DNA from: Branchiostoma floridae
Taxonomy: Eukaryota > Chordata > Leptocardii > Amphioxiformes > Branchiostomatidae
Length of the DNA: 60,000 bases
NCBI RefSeq assembly: GCF_000003815.2
Contig: NC_049980.1
Span: forward strand, 8,111,558 to 8,171,557
Direction: 5' to 3'
Below the pieces are notes generated by a model, which was not told the origin of the DNA, ran no database searches, and saw only the letters and a program-made list of their open reading frames with translations. This document shows positions 1-11,729 of this stretch, piece by piece; positions within the stretch are counted from its first letter, which is position 1, and every line of letters starts with the position of its first letter. A program made the translations under genes and the position numbers.

Positions 1-3000
1 AGGACCCCAAGGCCAGGCTCATCAGAGAGCTGCGGGCGGAGATCGAGAAGTTACGCAGAGCTCACACTGGGCAGGTCAGTAAAATTATGGAGTGAAATGT
101 TTGTATGATATACATACATGTTTCCAACTACTTCAATTAATCTCTGACTATTAGTGTTACAGGTAGAACTTATATATGTTATTTCTCAAACTGACTGAAA
201 TTTCAATATTGTACAGAAAAGCTCCAACTTTGATTCCTTCTCATACATATGCATTTATACTTTTTTAATTGAGGATGAAATATTTAACGAGGAGCTCAGC
301 TAAAATCAGTTGCACTATAAGTTTTTGCTACGTATGTGTAAGAGGTTGATAGGCCAACTCAATGACAGGGTAAACCGGTAGTTGAAAGGAGCAGTTGTCA
401 GGTTATATTTTAGTCCAAAGCATGGGCTATGCATAATTCATATTCAGTAATGGATGCCCACAATGGGGCTTGATTGGGTTGATTGTTATGAAAGAAATTG
501 CTCAGCCATAATTGGTATTTGATCGAGTGATAGAGTGGAAGCTCTCTAGATAAAAAGGAATTGATATTGATTACGGGGCTATTGATATGACAGTAATTGA
601 GGTAATTTTTCCTAGAAGATGATTTCAAGTTTGTTGTGTGTCAATTTTGTTTAGCATTTACGTACCATGTATATTGCAATTGCTAACAATGCTAGGATCT
701 CAGTGAGATATATATATATATAGTATGTACTTAGAATTCTAGTTCAGATTTAGATTTAAAAGAAGGTTCTGTACTTTTTCCAGGCTGTGGTTAAGGAGGA
801 GACATACCAGGCCAGTCTGGCAGAGATAGCTGCCCTGAAACAGCTGTTAGCAGAGCAGGAGCAGAGATTAGAGGAGGTGAACAGGTATGGAGCTGTCAAT
901 CATTACAACAATAAGAACGAGAATGTCAATGGCATATTGGCAATGTACATGTGTTTAGCCCAGAACACAGAGGTCCTGGGTTTGAATCCACTGATGTGCT
1001 CCGATGTTGTGCCCTTGGGAAAGTCACTTTACACCAATTTTCTAACTTCATTCATATAGAAATGTATGCCCTGTAGTAGATTTGGATAGGGATGTCCCCC
1101 AGAAAGAATTTTGAATTAGAGTGTTTGAGGAGAGCCCATCACTACTGAGTAGTAGGGGTCGATCCCGATGTGTGTCGGAATCAAATAAATCTGTCTGGAT
1201 ATATATTTGGCTTGTACTCTTCAGTACGAACCTGGTGTATTGCACCACAAGGCAGGTTACCAGATATGCAATACAAACAATGTAAGCGCTTTTAGTATCT
1301 TATCATAATAATTTTTTTCTGCTTATCATACGGAACAATGCAAAAATGTTTGTGTGCGCTGTGGAAATTCTGCTGGCTTTATACCTGTATAACACATGCA
1401 TAAATAAAACGTGTACATAACATGATTTGATGTTATTTCCTGTCCCTCACTAGATCCTGGCAGGACAGACTAGAGCAGGCAGAACAGCAGAAAGCGGAGG
1501 AGACCCACATCCTGGAGCGTGTGGGCGTGGCCCTGAAGGTGGACAACAAGCTGCCCCACCTGGTGAACCTGAACGAGGACCCCCAGCTGGCCGAGGTGCT
1601 GCTGTACATCCTGAAGGAGGGGCACACAAGGGTGGGGTCCAAGACTGGACAGCAGGACTGTGACATACAGCTCTCAGGTATATGAGCTTTGGGCTATTTT
1701 CCAGGCATGCATCCACATGCACCTATAAAAAAAATAATGAGTAATTGGACACACTAGATGCCCTTACACTGGGGAGCAGATCCTCTGACAAGCATGAAAT
1801 TATGATTGACCAGGGATGCTACTACTAACTTGTGGCCATTGTGTCAGTCTTATACTGTGACCTCTCTGACAGTAATTTTGCCCCTCAGGATACCTTAGAA
1901 TGCACCATTTTAACTGAAAATTCTCTAAAAGTGCACCATGGAAGGTGGATGCCCCCAGACCCCCTACAAATACTTGCGCCATGACTCAGCAAGAAATTTG
2001 GACCCCCTATAATAAACTCCAAGCTGTTAATACTACACACTGTGTAGGCTTTTTAATTTTAGCTATATCAAACAAACTCTTAGGGATTCTACTCAATTGA
2101 CTAAATGTCTATATAGTGTTTGAAAGATCCATTGTATATTTTTTGGGTGGTGCCAATAATTACCACAAACATAGCTGAAGTTTGTTTCATACTAGACTTC
2201 TAATCAATGAATTTTGTAAACTGACAAAATATTGTTATCTCTGACCAGGAGGCCTAGTGGGTCCCCAGCACTGTGTCATCACCAACAGAGGAGACCATGT
2301 GGTCATCACGCCCATGAAGGATGCTCCCACCTATGTGAACGGTGAACAGGTTACCACGGAAACAGTCCTTCACCATGGTGACAGGCTCATTGTCGGTGAT
2401 CATTACTTCAGGTGAGAATGTCTAACACTTTAGGGGTGGATACCTTTTTGCTTGATCAGGTTCGAATCCAGTTCAGGTCCAGAGGTTTCGGTTCAGGTTC
2501 GAACCTGAACCGGATCCTGTCCCTGTTGATATTACGTGGAGGCCGAGGTTGATATATACTGAGCACGAGTGGAAAATTCCTCAACTATCCTTGTAAATTT
2601 TCACTCTAAATGAAGAATCAGTGCACAGAAAAATTGATCATAGGGCAAGCAACATTTCTTTCCTTCTTGTGAGTATGTATTCAATCCATTTTTCTGAGTT
2701 TGAGGCGCAAAATATGTGTCCCGAAGAAAGAAATCTTTGTGCCGGACAAAAACAAGTGCCATGTTGAATCGCCCAACAAGTCTCGTGGGTTCTCACCAAA
2801 CCACGTGAGAATATAGCAACTTCAGCCAATCACGTCGCAGCAAAACTCCAAACAACGCCACCTAGCGACCATGCTGACAATACATCTACAATGGCGGCTT
2901 GTTGTTTTTGTCGGGCACTGAAGATTCTGTCTTCAAGGCCACATAGATACGCCTCAAACTCGGAAATATAGATTGAATACACATGCAAAAGAAAGAAGAA

Positions 3001-6000
3001 GTGTTGTTTTTCTGAGCGCTGATTCTTCATTTAGAGTGAAAATTTACGAGGATAGTTGAGGAACTTTCCACTCAAAACTTGGTACGTACCTCGTGTCGTG
3101 ATTAAATTTGATGTGTTTTTTTGTAGCGCATTTTTATTGTTGACTTAAATGGAACCGACAATTACACAGAGGGACGTATATGAATTTATTGTAGGCTAAT
3201 CTTGTTTGATTCATGGCTATTTTTGCCTTCCATTGCCAAAGTAATAGTGGGATCTCTAAATACAATAGATTTCTTGAAAGTTTTTAGACTTCCGGTCCAA
3301 AAAAACGGTTCAGGACATTCGGTTTTTTGGACTCGGTTCTTGGATGTTGTACCGGTAAAAACCGGTCCGGCCGAACCGGTATCCAGCCCTATCTAACACT
3401 AGTTTTGTATTCTTGCTTTGGGGAGTTTTCCCTCAGTTGTTGATAAATTTAGGGAGGAGGTCGTTTCCTCTTGTAAAATATAACTTTGATTTTCAGTGTA
3501 CTGGTTAAATTTTTTTCTTAGATGACAGCATTAGATACAATTAATTCAAACTTCCTGCCATTTTGACCAATTGCTGACGTCATGTATCCGCAACATCGTG
3601 CATTCATAAGATAAAATGGCTAACTCTTGCAAGGTTACCTTCTGAAGTGATTGGTCATCAGTCTATTGATCCTGATGAAGGCAAGAGTGGTTGTTGAAAA
3701 TTTGATCCGTGATCCTTCGAGTTGGAAGAAAGTTAAGCATTGTACTATAATTCAAATTTTCTTGAATTGCACAGATTCAACAACCCAACAGAAGCCAAGT
3801 CAGGCAAGAAGAAGTCGAGTGGCCAGCCTATTGACTTTGAGTATGCCAAGAGCGAGCTGATGTCAGTGCAGAGGGCCAAGCTGGAGAAAGAGGTGGAGGC
3901 AGCAAGGACCCAGGTAACTTGTTATTCTGTTTCTTCTCTAGACTGACACTTTTGTCATGTGCCACAACTCAAACTCATCTCCATTTTAAATTTTTATCTT
4001 TATTTCTGTGTACATTTTGTATCTGTTGTATTACCATCAACTGCTATTCAGGCAACGATATTCTATGAAAAAATCTGGAAAAATAGCTGGTGGCGTCATT
4101 TCCTATATATCCTAACGCTTACACACTGTACATAAGGTAACAATTAGTCAAGTAACTGGATTGAATTTGAAAATGTTTAGACGTCTAACCTTTACCAAGT
4201 TGAACATATTATTGAACTTGAAAATGGTTAGATGTCTAACCTTTATCAAGTTGAACATATTATTGAACTTGAAAATGGTCAGATGTCGGACCTTTATTGA
4301 CATATTTTAACTACATGTACTTCTTCAGGTTAAAAAAGAGGCCATGGCCCAGATTCAGGAAGCCAGGCAGGTGGCTGAAGAGGAGATGGAAGAGCAGAGG
4401 AGGGAGTACGAGCAAAAGATGCAACAGCTGCAGAAAGAGCTGGAGAAAGAGAGTGTGGAGAAGAAAGAAAAAGAGCAGACAGCCATGGAAGTGCAAGACA
4501 AAGTGCAGCAACTTCAAGAACAAAAGAAAGCTCTCGGTATATGATGTACTTGAATTTTACATGAATAAGTCACAAACTTTGTTCTTTCCTTGTAGATACA
4601 TGTAGAACTTTCAGTAAGTGGTAATTCAGTTAAAATTGTTTTCAGTTAAAATTGTTAGTGATAGTCTGAATTTGTTGGTCTAGTCTTTGTTGAGAATTTA
4701 CCACCCAGAGGATGAACTGAACTGTACTGTACCACTATGTAAGATTGATGCAATGTCATATTTACTTATTGTGACGTTGTGTGTGGCATAACTAGTAGAG
4801 CATTTGGCTTGTAATCTAGATCTCCGGTTCGATACTCGGCATGCCCCCGATGTTGTGCCCTTGAGAAAGGCACTTTACACGACCTTCCTCACTTCACCCA
4901 GGTGTAAAAATTGGTACCTGACATCGGTCGGGGAGGTAAAAGAAAAGTCTATCTTTACCTTCTGTCTGTACTCTGTATGTGCACTGTTAAGATAAGTTAC
5001 TAACTTGAGTGCAGTGCCACATTGTCCTCGTCTGTCCAAAAGCAAAATAGAAAAAATGTACTTGTCCATATTGATAGTCAACTAACAGACTTACTTGGAA
5101 GATATTCAAAGGGCTTGAGTGTTACTTAACCTTATGGTATTACAGGTTTATAATTGTTGTGTAATTGTGTCCAACTTCAGAGATAGAAGTGCTGAGCAAC
5201 AGGAGACGGCTCCAGCTGGAGGCCCTGGCCGTCAAACAGTCCATGGAGGAGGCTCGTGTCCGCCAGGCGCGGATCATCGCTGAGCTGGAGACCGAGAAAC
5301 AGCGCATGGAGGGGAACGTGACCAGGCTGCAGGAGGCCAGCAGGAGGCGCCAGCAGTGTGGGCCAATCAGTGTCAAGTCTGGTGAGGAGCACGGTTTTGC
5401 TGTTGTGATTTAAAGCCTGACCAAGAAGATCACTTAGGGGACCGATAAGATCTGATATATGTGGACAGGCGGTCCCTACTTGTGTCAATGGCAAAAATTA
5501 TCTAAGGTACCAACAAAAAGTAGTCACATTGACCAGGTGGTCCTTATTTAGAGGTGGTCACTTGTACAGATTTGAATGATTAACATGAGAGTGGTGTATA
5601 ATCATGCAGTATGAGTCTATTATATATATATCTTTATGAAAAGAAAAGGTCTGCAGGAAGAAATAAGGATTATCACTTTGGTTTATAGATTATTGTATAT
5701 CTGTATGCATGAATTGTGTTGCATAAGATGAACTTTATTGCTCGACATTTGTACATGGTACGAAGTATGGCAACAATTTTAGTATATGTGCTTGCTTCGG
5801 CAGCACATATCCTAAAATTGTGTTGCATAAGTAACTGTATAGTTATTTATGTGTGGCTGAGCAGTTGAATTAAAAGATAGCCTGCAATACAGTGCTTATT
5901 GTAGGTTAGACACTGGTAAATGACCACATACTTGAACAGAAGGCATTGATAAGTTTTATTTCCTGTCCAGGAGAGAGAGACCAGTGGAGTCTGATCCGGC

Positions 6001-9000
6001 TGTCCATGCTGCTACAGGAGGCTAACAACATCAGCCGTAGTCTGGGCAGGAGTGTCACCTTCAGCAGGCAGGATGTCTTCATTGGGGACAAGCCACAGGT
6101 TAGTCTCCAATTGCTCTTTAGAGGTACACCAAGAGCTGTTTCCAGTCTTCAGGTTCCAAGCTATTTCTGAGGGCTCTGATAAACCATGTCCCAATCATTA
6201 AAGGTGTTTGAGTGGTCTAATGTTTCTGTGATGCTTTGATCCTTAAGTGCACCACCAAATTTTACCATTACAATTTTTCTTTACGTAGTGTGTTGACTGG
6301 TGATCCATGTAATTGTGGTGTCATGTTGGGGCAATGGTTAGGCTGTTTGGTCCAGAACCCAGAGGTCCTGGGTTTGAAACCCCAGATATTGTGCCCTTGC
6401 AAAAGGTCCCTTACACTTTCCTCACTCTACCAAGGTGTAAAAAAATGGTACTGGACTTCAGTTGGGGAGGTAAAAGGCAGTGGAAGGAGAGGGTTGGGTT
6501 CCGCTTTCCAATCTCATGCCCTAAACACAGTCTGTGGATAACAACACATTGCCCCTATGGCATCAAAAAGGCTATGGGACATACTACTACTAGTACCTTT
6601 ACCCTTATCTACCTGTGTGTGTACCAGAATGATTTGATCCAAGGTCTTCTTGTAAACAAATGCTTCCTCTTGCAGGTCCAAGTTTGTGTGCTGAACCATG
6701 CCATGGGGATGATGACCCGCTGGAGTCCTGAGAAGTTTGAGGCCCGGCTGGTGCAGATGAGAGAACTGTACCAGGGGGAAGGAGACATCAGTGAGGACGA
6801 CACCATCTTCTGTGACCCTAGTGACAGCTGGCAGAGAGACTCTTCTGTCACTGGTGAGGACACTATCCGATTTAGATCCACTCACTATTCCACTTAGCGT
6901 CCATTGTTCCTCGTCTTACGAGGGTTGGATGTTGTGGGATGTCGTTCAGGTCTGATCTCCAGCTGACTCTGTCAAGGGGGTTGGGGTTCTGCAGGTCCAC
7001 ACAGTTGAAGTTCATCATCATGATCTAAGGCGATGGACTGACTGGTATACAGAAGAATTAGTTGACAGTACTGAACTGTCAGTTGACAATGTAGACAAGT
7101 TTGAATTCCACTGTTGCTTACTGATAAATGGAAAAGGAAGAAGCCAATGTTGCAATCACAGTAGAAATTTCAGAGAACTATTAACAGCCACCAGGTATTT
7201 ATGTTGCAAGTTTTTTTTTTAAATTCTGATATTATCCTCCAGTTTATACTTGTCTCCACCACATCACTGCAGTATTGAATTCCCCCATTTGTTCCCTATG
7301 GCCTATCAAGTTTTACCAAGTTTGAATGAAATGTCAATATTTTACTAGCTTGCCAGTTCAGTGCACCTACTGGACTCTTGCTACAAAAACAATTATCCAT
7401 TTTCTATCTGCAGGAATGTCGGACTATAACAGCAGCTCAGAAGAGCAACAGAGGCAGGATGGCACCTACACAGTACGACCTGCAAAGAGAGGACACGCAG
7501 GGACAACCCAGGTGACTTCCACCTGCCTGGAAATGATCAACTCTGCCAGGAAGAAGCTCAAGACCAACTCCCAGGACAGTATAGTAGACCAGATCCTGTA
7601 CTGTCTGCAAGGCATGAAGACTGAAGCCACGGTCATTTTCTCCTCCAAAAATGCACAGAAAGCTACGAAAAACGGGGAGAGTGATGCAGACTTTAGCCAG
7701 AACATGATGAGGATGTCGAACGCGGTGGTGGTGCTGACGTCCCTGGTCCAGCTGTGGGCGTCGGTGATCGAGCAATCAGAGTTAGAGCAGACCAGCCAAG
7801 TGGTTCACCAGCTCACCAACACCACCCAGCGCCTGGCAACTAACGTGGGCAGGCTCCTGCAAGGCTTCGAGCAGAACCTGCTGGCACTGATCTTCAGCGC
7901 AAAGGACAGCATCAAGCAGAGTATGGAGGGCCTGTCGAGGGTCGTCGGGGAGGCCATGCTTGCGACGGACACCAGCATGACATGCATCACAGACATCTCT
8001 GTAGAGATCCTCCTGAAGACTATGGTGATACAGGGGATGATGTCCTTTGTTGAGAAGTTTGTGGGCGGATGTGTGAAGAAGTTGGAAACCTGCGAGGATT
8101 CTGTGCTGTCCGCAATGTCCTCGGCAAAGTTCACGCCAGGTCAAATGAAGAACAGGGTTTCAGACAAGCTGCTGAACCATGTACAGCAGGTCACAGCCAC
8201 TGCCAAGGGACTTCTGCAGGCTTTTGGAACTCTGGAGGTTAGTTTTGGGGACAGATATGTGATGAAATTTGTTTTCAATGCTGTGTGTTTGTGTGTCTGT
8301 GAACAGCATAACTAGAGAAGTTGTACATGGATCCTTATGATATTTGGAAGGTGGACGGTTGGTGAAACAAAGGTGAACATTGATAATGGGATCCCTAGTA
8401 GTTTTCTTATAAGGTACTGCAATCAAACTTTCAGTTTTGATATCTTGTGTTCTGCTATGGTTTTGATTTTATAGTGGTATGTAGCTCTTGGCACAGAGAA
8501 TAAGTTGTGAAGGTTTGGGCTTTTTTTAAATTTACTGTTCTAACTTGTTTGTTTTTTAACTAACTCTTACTGTGATTTTCATATTCTTGTCTCTGTTCTA
8601 GGTTGAATACAAATGGTGTTACAGCAATGACGGGGTGGCCAAAGTGTACACCTTCATCCAGGACATGACAGGTGCGACAGAGAGCATCATGGACTCAGCA
8701 GCACAACTGTGCCAGTCAACTGTACATGCCACCAAAAACTCAAGGTTTGTTAGTTAGTGGTTACGCTCGTGTACAAAGGATTTTAGCAATTGCAGAGAAT
8801 GTAATGGTACAGCATGGGTGGCATGTCTTTCAGAAGTATTTTTGCTTACAATGGTCTCTTTTCAGGGTTTGTGTGTTATGTTAGAAATACTGTGAAGGGA
8901 TGGTGCTATTTTGACACCTTGTTAATGGAAGTGGTTTACATTTTCAATATTTCTGCACTCCTACTAGTCATAGCTCTCTAACTAAGCTAAGTCCTCTTGA

Positions 9001-10018
9001 CATGGAGTGCATTAGATGTTGAGCCTGAGTCATGGGATCACTCCATCACTCACTATCCATGGTTAGATTATACTGCTGCTGGGATCCCTGACGCAGGGGT
9101 AGGCAGCAGTCGGCCAGTCTTCACACTCCGCTTCCATGCGGCTCTGTACAGTGGGTTGACCCCTGTTAGACTGCACTTGTCAAAACGTTATGAGGAAAGA
9201 CTGAATGCAGCTTTAGAACATTTTAACAACTGCAGATGCGGAAACCAGTGAATGATAATGATGGAAATGTTGACTGCCTGTTACAGAGAAGGTGTGTCTA
9301 AGATGCGTCCCCACGCAGTGAAGCTCTTGGGGTCATGCGGTCTGCTGAGGGAGGTGGCCAACAGCTGGCAGGAGCTGAACTCCGATAGGAGATCCAGCAG
9401 TAGGACTGACCACATCAATAAGAACATCCGGGAATTTGATAAGGTCTGTAAAGATATTGATAAGTACAGTGATGTCTACTAAGCCAGTCACGATAGTTTC
9501 AAATAATGTTGGGGAAAGAGTTTGCTTCCTTCAAGCCCCAGGAATTCTTGCTAAACCATTTAGTTTGTTGTTGTCAGTTGTTTCCTGGTCTGTTTTTGTA
9601 TATTTAACTATTACAAAAAGGAACCATATCATTGTTTCCTACAACCTTAGAAGAGATATTTTTCTGTCCGTTTCTATTTGTTTATCAGTTATACAAAAGA
9701 GGAACCTTAATATCATTGTTTCTTAGAACTGTAGGAAAAATATTTTTCTATAGCCTCAATGATTGTGGACAGGACTAAGGAGAACCAACTAATGCAGTGC
9801 AATTTACGACCTAACTGACATGACCTGTTTTGTTGCAGGACCTGCGCACCTTGTTGGAGCTGGTTGACCAGGAGGCTCGGATGAGCGGCAGCTCCCCAGC
9901 CAAGCGGCTGCTGCCCTCCTCCCCCCACCTGTCCAGCACCCTCACCACCCAGTCCTCCCCCTGTGGGGCCGGCTCTAATACGGTCACAAGGAGACTGGCT
10001 CTAGCCTTTGGCATATAG
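1..10018 (+). CDS. KIF14: Kinesin-like protein KIF14, 3' half (FHA domain, coiled coils, C-terminal region)
   Basis: Mitotic kinesin needed for cytokinesis; the motor domain lies left of the window. Thirteen exons join in consistent phase: 1-74, 784-884, 1454-1677, 2249-2411, 3775-3913, 4329-4536, 5181-5381, 5971-6098, 6676-6853, 7414-8237, 8602-8744, 9287-9443, 9839-10018 (stop TAG). They give about 905 residues. An FHA domain lies near residues 85-190, with the KIF14 signature LVNLNEDPQL, then GSKTG, QHC, YVNG and HGDRLIVGDHYFRF. A charged coiled coil follows (exons 5-7, VKKEAMAQIQEARQ), then the helical stalk and tail, including the single large 824 nt exon 10. Family assignment rests on co-linear similarity to human KIF14 across the FHA domain and coiled coil. 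The last exons are the most divergent. The 3' UTR runs to the AATAAA at 10791. Introns hold SINEs and a nested DNA transposon. Confidence 0.93.
931..1205 (+). repeat. tRNA-derived SINE copy in KIF14 intron
   Basis: Pol III B-box-like gggtttgaatcc, then the family core tgttgtgcccttgggaaagt, then gtaggggtcgatcccgatgt and tail atcaaataaatctgtctgga. The A box is diverged. Confidence 0.65.
2430..3391. mobile_element. DNA transposon with 9 bp target duplication, TTAGGGGTGGATACC termini
   Basis: Left end ttaggggtggatacc, right end ggtatccagcccta; tctaacact is duplicated exactly at 2421-2429 and 3392-3400. Length is 962 bp and it carries the nested foldback at 2567-3073. Its outer arms are full of gaacctgaaccgg and accggtccgg blocks. 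It inserted only 9 bases into a KIF14 intron, leaving gtgagaatg of the donor intact. No transposase. Confidence 0.78.
2567..3073. mobile_element. Foldback element nested in 2430-3391
   Basis: Arms of about 220 bp are inverted with moderate divergence: gagtggaaaattcctcaact left, agttgaggaactttccactc right, then gaagaatcagtgc, gtattcaatc and gagtttgaggcg in order inward. No target duplication was resolved. Confidence 0.75.
4163..4300 (+). repeat. 51 bp tandem repeat, 2.7 copies
   Basis: Units start at 4163, 4214 and 4265, each tgaacttgaaaatggttaga-like and ending aagttgaacatattatt. KIF14 intron. Confidence 0.85.
4780..4945 (+). repeat. tRNA-derived SINE copy (best preserved head)
   Basis: A-box-like gtggcataactagtagagc and B-box ggttcgatactc are at tRNA spacing, followed by the core tgttgtgcccttgagaaagg and tcggtcggggaggtaaaag. 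KIF14 intron. Confidence 0.75.
5774..5820 (+). repeat. U6 snRNA 5'-end fragment within a 47 bp palindrome
   Basis: 5788-5820 matches the first 33 bases of U6 snRNA (as I remember the human sequence) at 31 positions, including the 5' stem-loop gcttcggcagcac. The 14 bases before it are the inverse of the U6 bases after it (caattttagtatat against atatcctaaaattg), so the block is a palindrome centred on the U6 stem-loop. A 16 bp direct repeat, aattgtgttgcataag, lies at 5712-5727 and 5816-5831, around the insertion. It is a retroposed fragment, not a functional U6 gene. Confidence 0.75.
6325..6580 (+). repeat. tRNA-derived SINE copy
   Basis: ggggcaatggttaggctgt (diverged A box), cctgggtttgaaaccccag (B box), core attgtgcccttgcaaaaggt, then ttggggaggtaaaaggcagt. 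KIF14 intron; an open reading frame continuing into the downstream exon is fortuitous. Confidence 0.7.
9081..9180. repeat. Dispersed retroposon fragment
   Basis: gacgcaggggtaggcagcag followed by ccagtcttcacactccgctt and gcggctctgtacagtgggtt; shared with 49610-49760 and, more weakly, 16597-16700. KIF14 intron. Confidence 0.5.
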
Positions 10019-10820
10019 AATATGCCATATTTCTTGCCTATTTCCTATTCTGTATTACTGATTGTGGTACATCATTCGCATCACAAATCCCCACTAAGAA
10101 AAAGCTATTCATAATAGTGATTGTGTAACAAATACCCAATCTTGTGAACTTTATGCAATGTGTTTACAACCTTGTTGTCCTGAATTTTCCTTCAGTTTTC
10201 CAGCTGGTATATAGTATATAATGTTGATTGCTGATGGGACTTCCAGGAAAATAAGGAGAGCTTTAAGAAGAGGAGCAGCATTTTGAATGCTGAGCTGTCA
10301 GTAGATGTCCGTCATTTTGTGTCACCAGTTTCTGTGTGTAGATGTCTCTGTACTATAGTGTTGCCTGTTCAAGCCCGATCTACATGTTATTGCAAAAGAA
10401 ATGTATGAATTCTATAGCTGAAGCAGACTGTATATTAGCCATCTGATGTATGATTCTCCTTGAGCAGACAGAAAAAGTTTGTATATGTAGGTTTATAGAG
10501 GAAAAAAATATGACTTTACAGAGTGATAGCATAGGCAGATGCTATACAGATACTACAATGTTGCTGTAATTAGGGCAAATGAAGGTGTGTGTCTAGGTCT
10601 ATATTACCTGCAGATAACCCATGTCATTGTAGCAAAATGCATTAAGGGATTCTGGGCTAAACGTGTATTGTTTCAGAGTTATATGGAATGCCGGGGCAGG
10701 AGCATAGTCCTTGTTGCAACCAAAACTTTGTATAATCTGTATTTTGTGTATTCCTTGTGTTGTAGTGTTTTATTATTTGCAGGATTAGAAAATAAATGAA
10801 TTTAAGATCAAATTAAAGCA
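10019..10820 (+). terminator. KIF14 3' UTR and polyadenylation signal
   Basis: There is no coding potential after the TAG at 10016-10018. The first good poly(A) signal is AATAAA at 10791-10796, so cleavage is expected near 10810-10820. This gives a 3' UTR of about 0.8 kb. No repeat was recognised inside it. Confidence 0.6.
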
Positions 10821-11729
10821 AGTGAACTATATGTTATGAGACAGAGCAGACATATATAAGACTTAGTGATGTTAGTTTCTGTAGTCTTCCAAAGACATAG
10901 AACATCGAAGAGAATTTTAGGCGTTTCAGTAACAAAGCACAGTTGTACCAGGTATACTACTGATAACCATTGCTACTACACCAGCTGTTCATGTATAACA
11001 GGGAGCAGTCTCTAGGTGTTGCTGAATTACATGTACAATTTGTGTGAGAAAGTTATCAGCTATGCAAATAGACATAGAAGAAAAGATTACTTTCCACAGA
11101 GTTGTGTGATGAGTGAATTCTTGTTGCTGTAGTTTTTAGTATGTCAGCTAACAGTATATGCTTACAAATAGCCTTGTATAGGACTGGTTTATTTACCACA
11201 AATTGCTACTTCACACTAGTACCTCACATTGATACTCTGGCAAGTACTAAGCACTTCTTTTTAGTACAGAATATAATGCTATGTAGTGATTTCAAGCCCT
11301 GGGATGATCTTTAAAGTACATCTCTGAAACCTGGGGCACTATGTTGGTGCTTACTTTCAGGTGCTACTGTGGTAAAAGCGTGCAAAGCATGAATCTGAAT
11401 CTTCTGTTACTTGTAAGTTACTTTTCTTAGGCTTTGCTTTTGTTCTGTGCCTACATTTCATGTATGATAGGATATTAAAAGTTGTGTTTGTGCCAAAAGG
11501 TGCTAGTAAAAAAAAAAAAGGTTCTATGCTTTGAGGCTCCTCAGTGGTCATGGCACCCCAGCAGAGCATAACTCTTACATGTCTGTAAGAAATAAGAAAA
11601 TAAAATTAGATACTTTTATATAGTACATTGTATATTATCTACTTAGGAACTGGGAAACTACTGCCATGAAACTTGGTGAATCTCAGCTGACCATAGTTAC
11701 AAATTTTGACACTTAATGCTTGACATTTG
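10821..11729. other. Intergenic, KIF14 to lectin (convergent)
   Basis: AT-rich spacer between convergent genes; no exon or recognisable repeat seen. An A-run is at 11509-11519. A minus-strand AATAAA (plus-strand tttatt near 11188) could serve the lectin gene, but the distance makes this uncertain. Confidence 0.4.

Noticed and set aside
787-1059. 90-codon frame extending past the KIF14 exon
   Set aside because: Only 784-884 is exon; the rest reads through a good donor (acag|gtatgg) into a SINE.
4780-4860. tRNA gene
   Set aside because: A and B boxes are present, but the sequence does not fold as a complete tRNA and continues into a shared SINE core.
5788-5820. Functional U6 snRNA gene
   Set aside because: Only the first 33 bases are present, with no downstream U6 body or terminator.
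6313-6897. 194-codon frame covering a SINE and KIF14 exon 9
   Set aside because: The exon has an acceptor at 6675/6676 and a donor at 6853/6854; the upstream half is SINE sequence.
9436-9726. 96-codon frame after KIF14 exon 12
   Set aside because: Reads from the exon into AT-rich intron; the donor at 9443/9444 and the acceptor at 9838/9839 link conserved phases.
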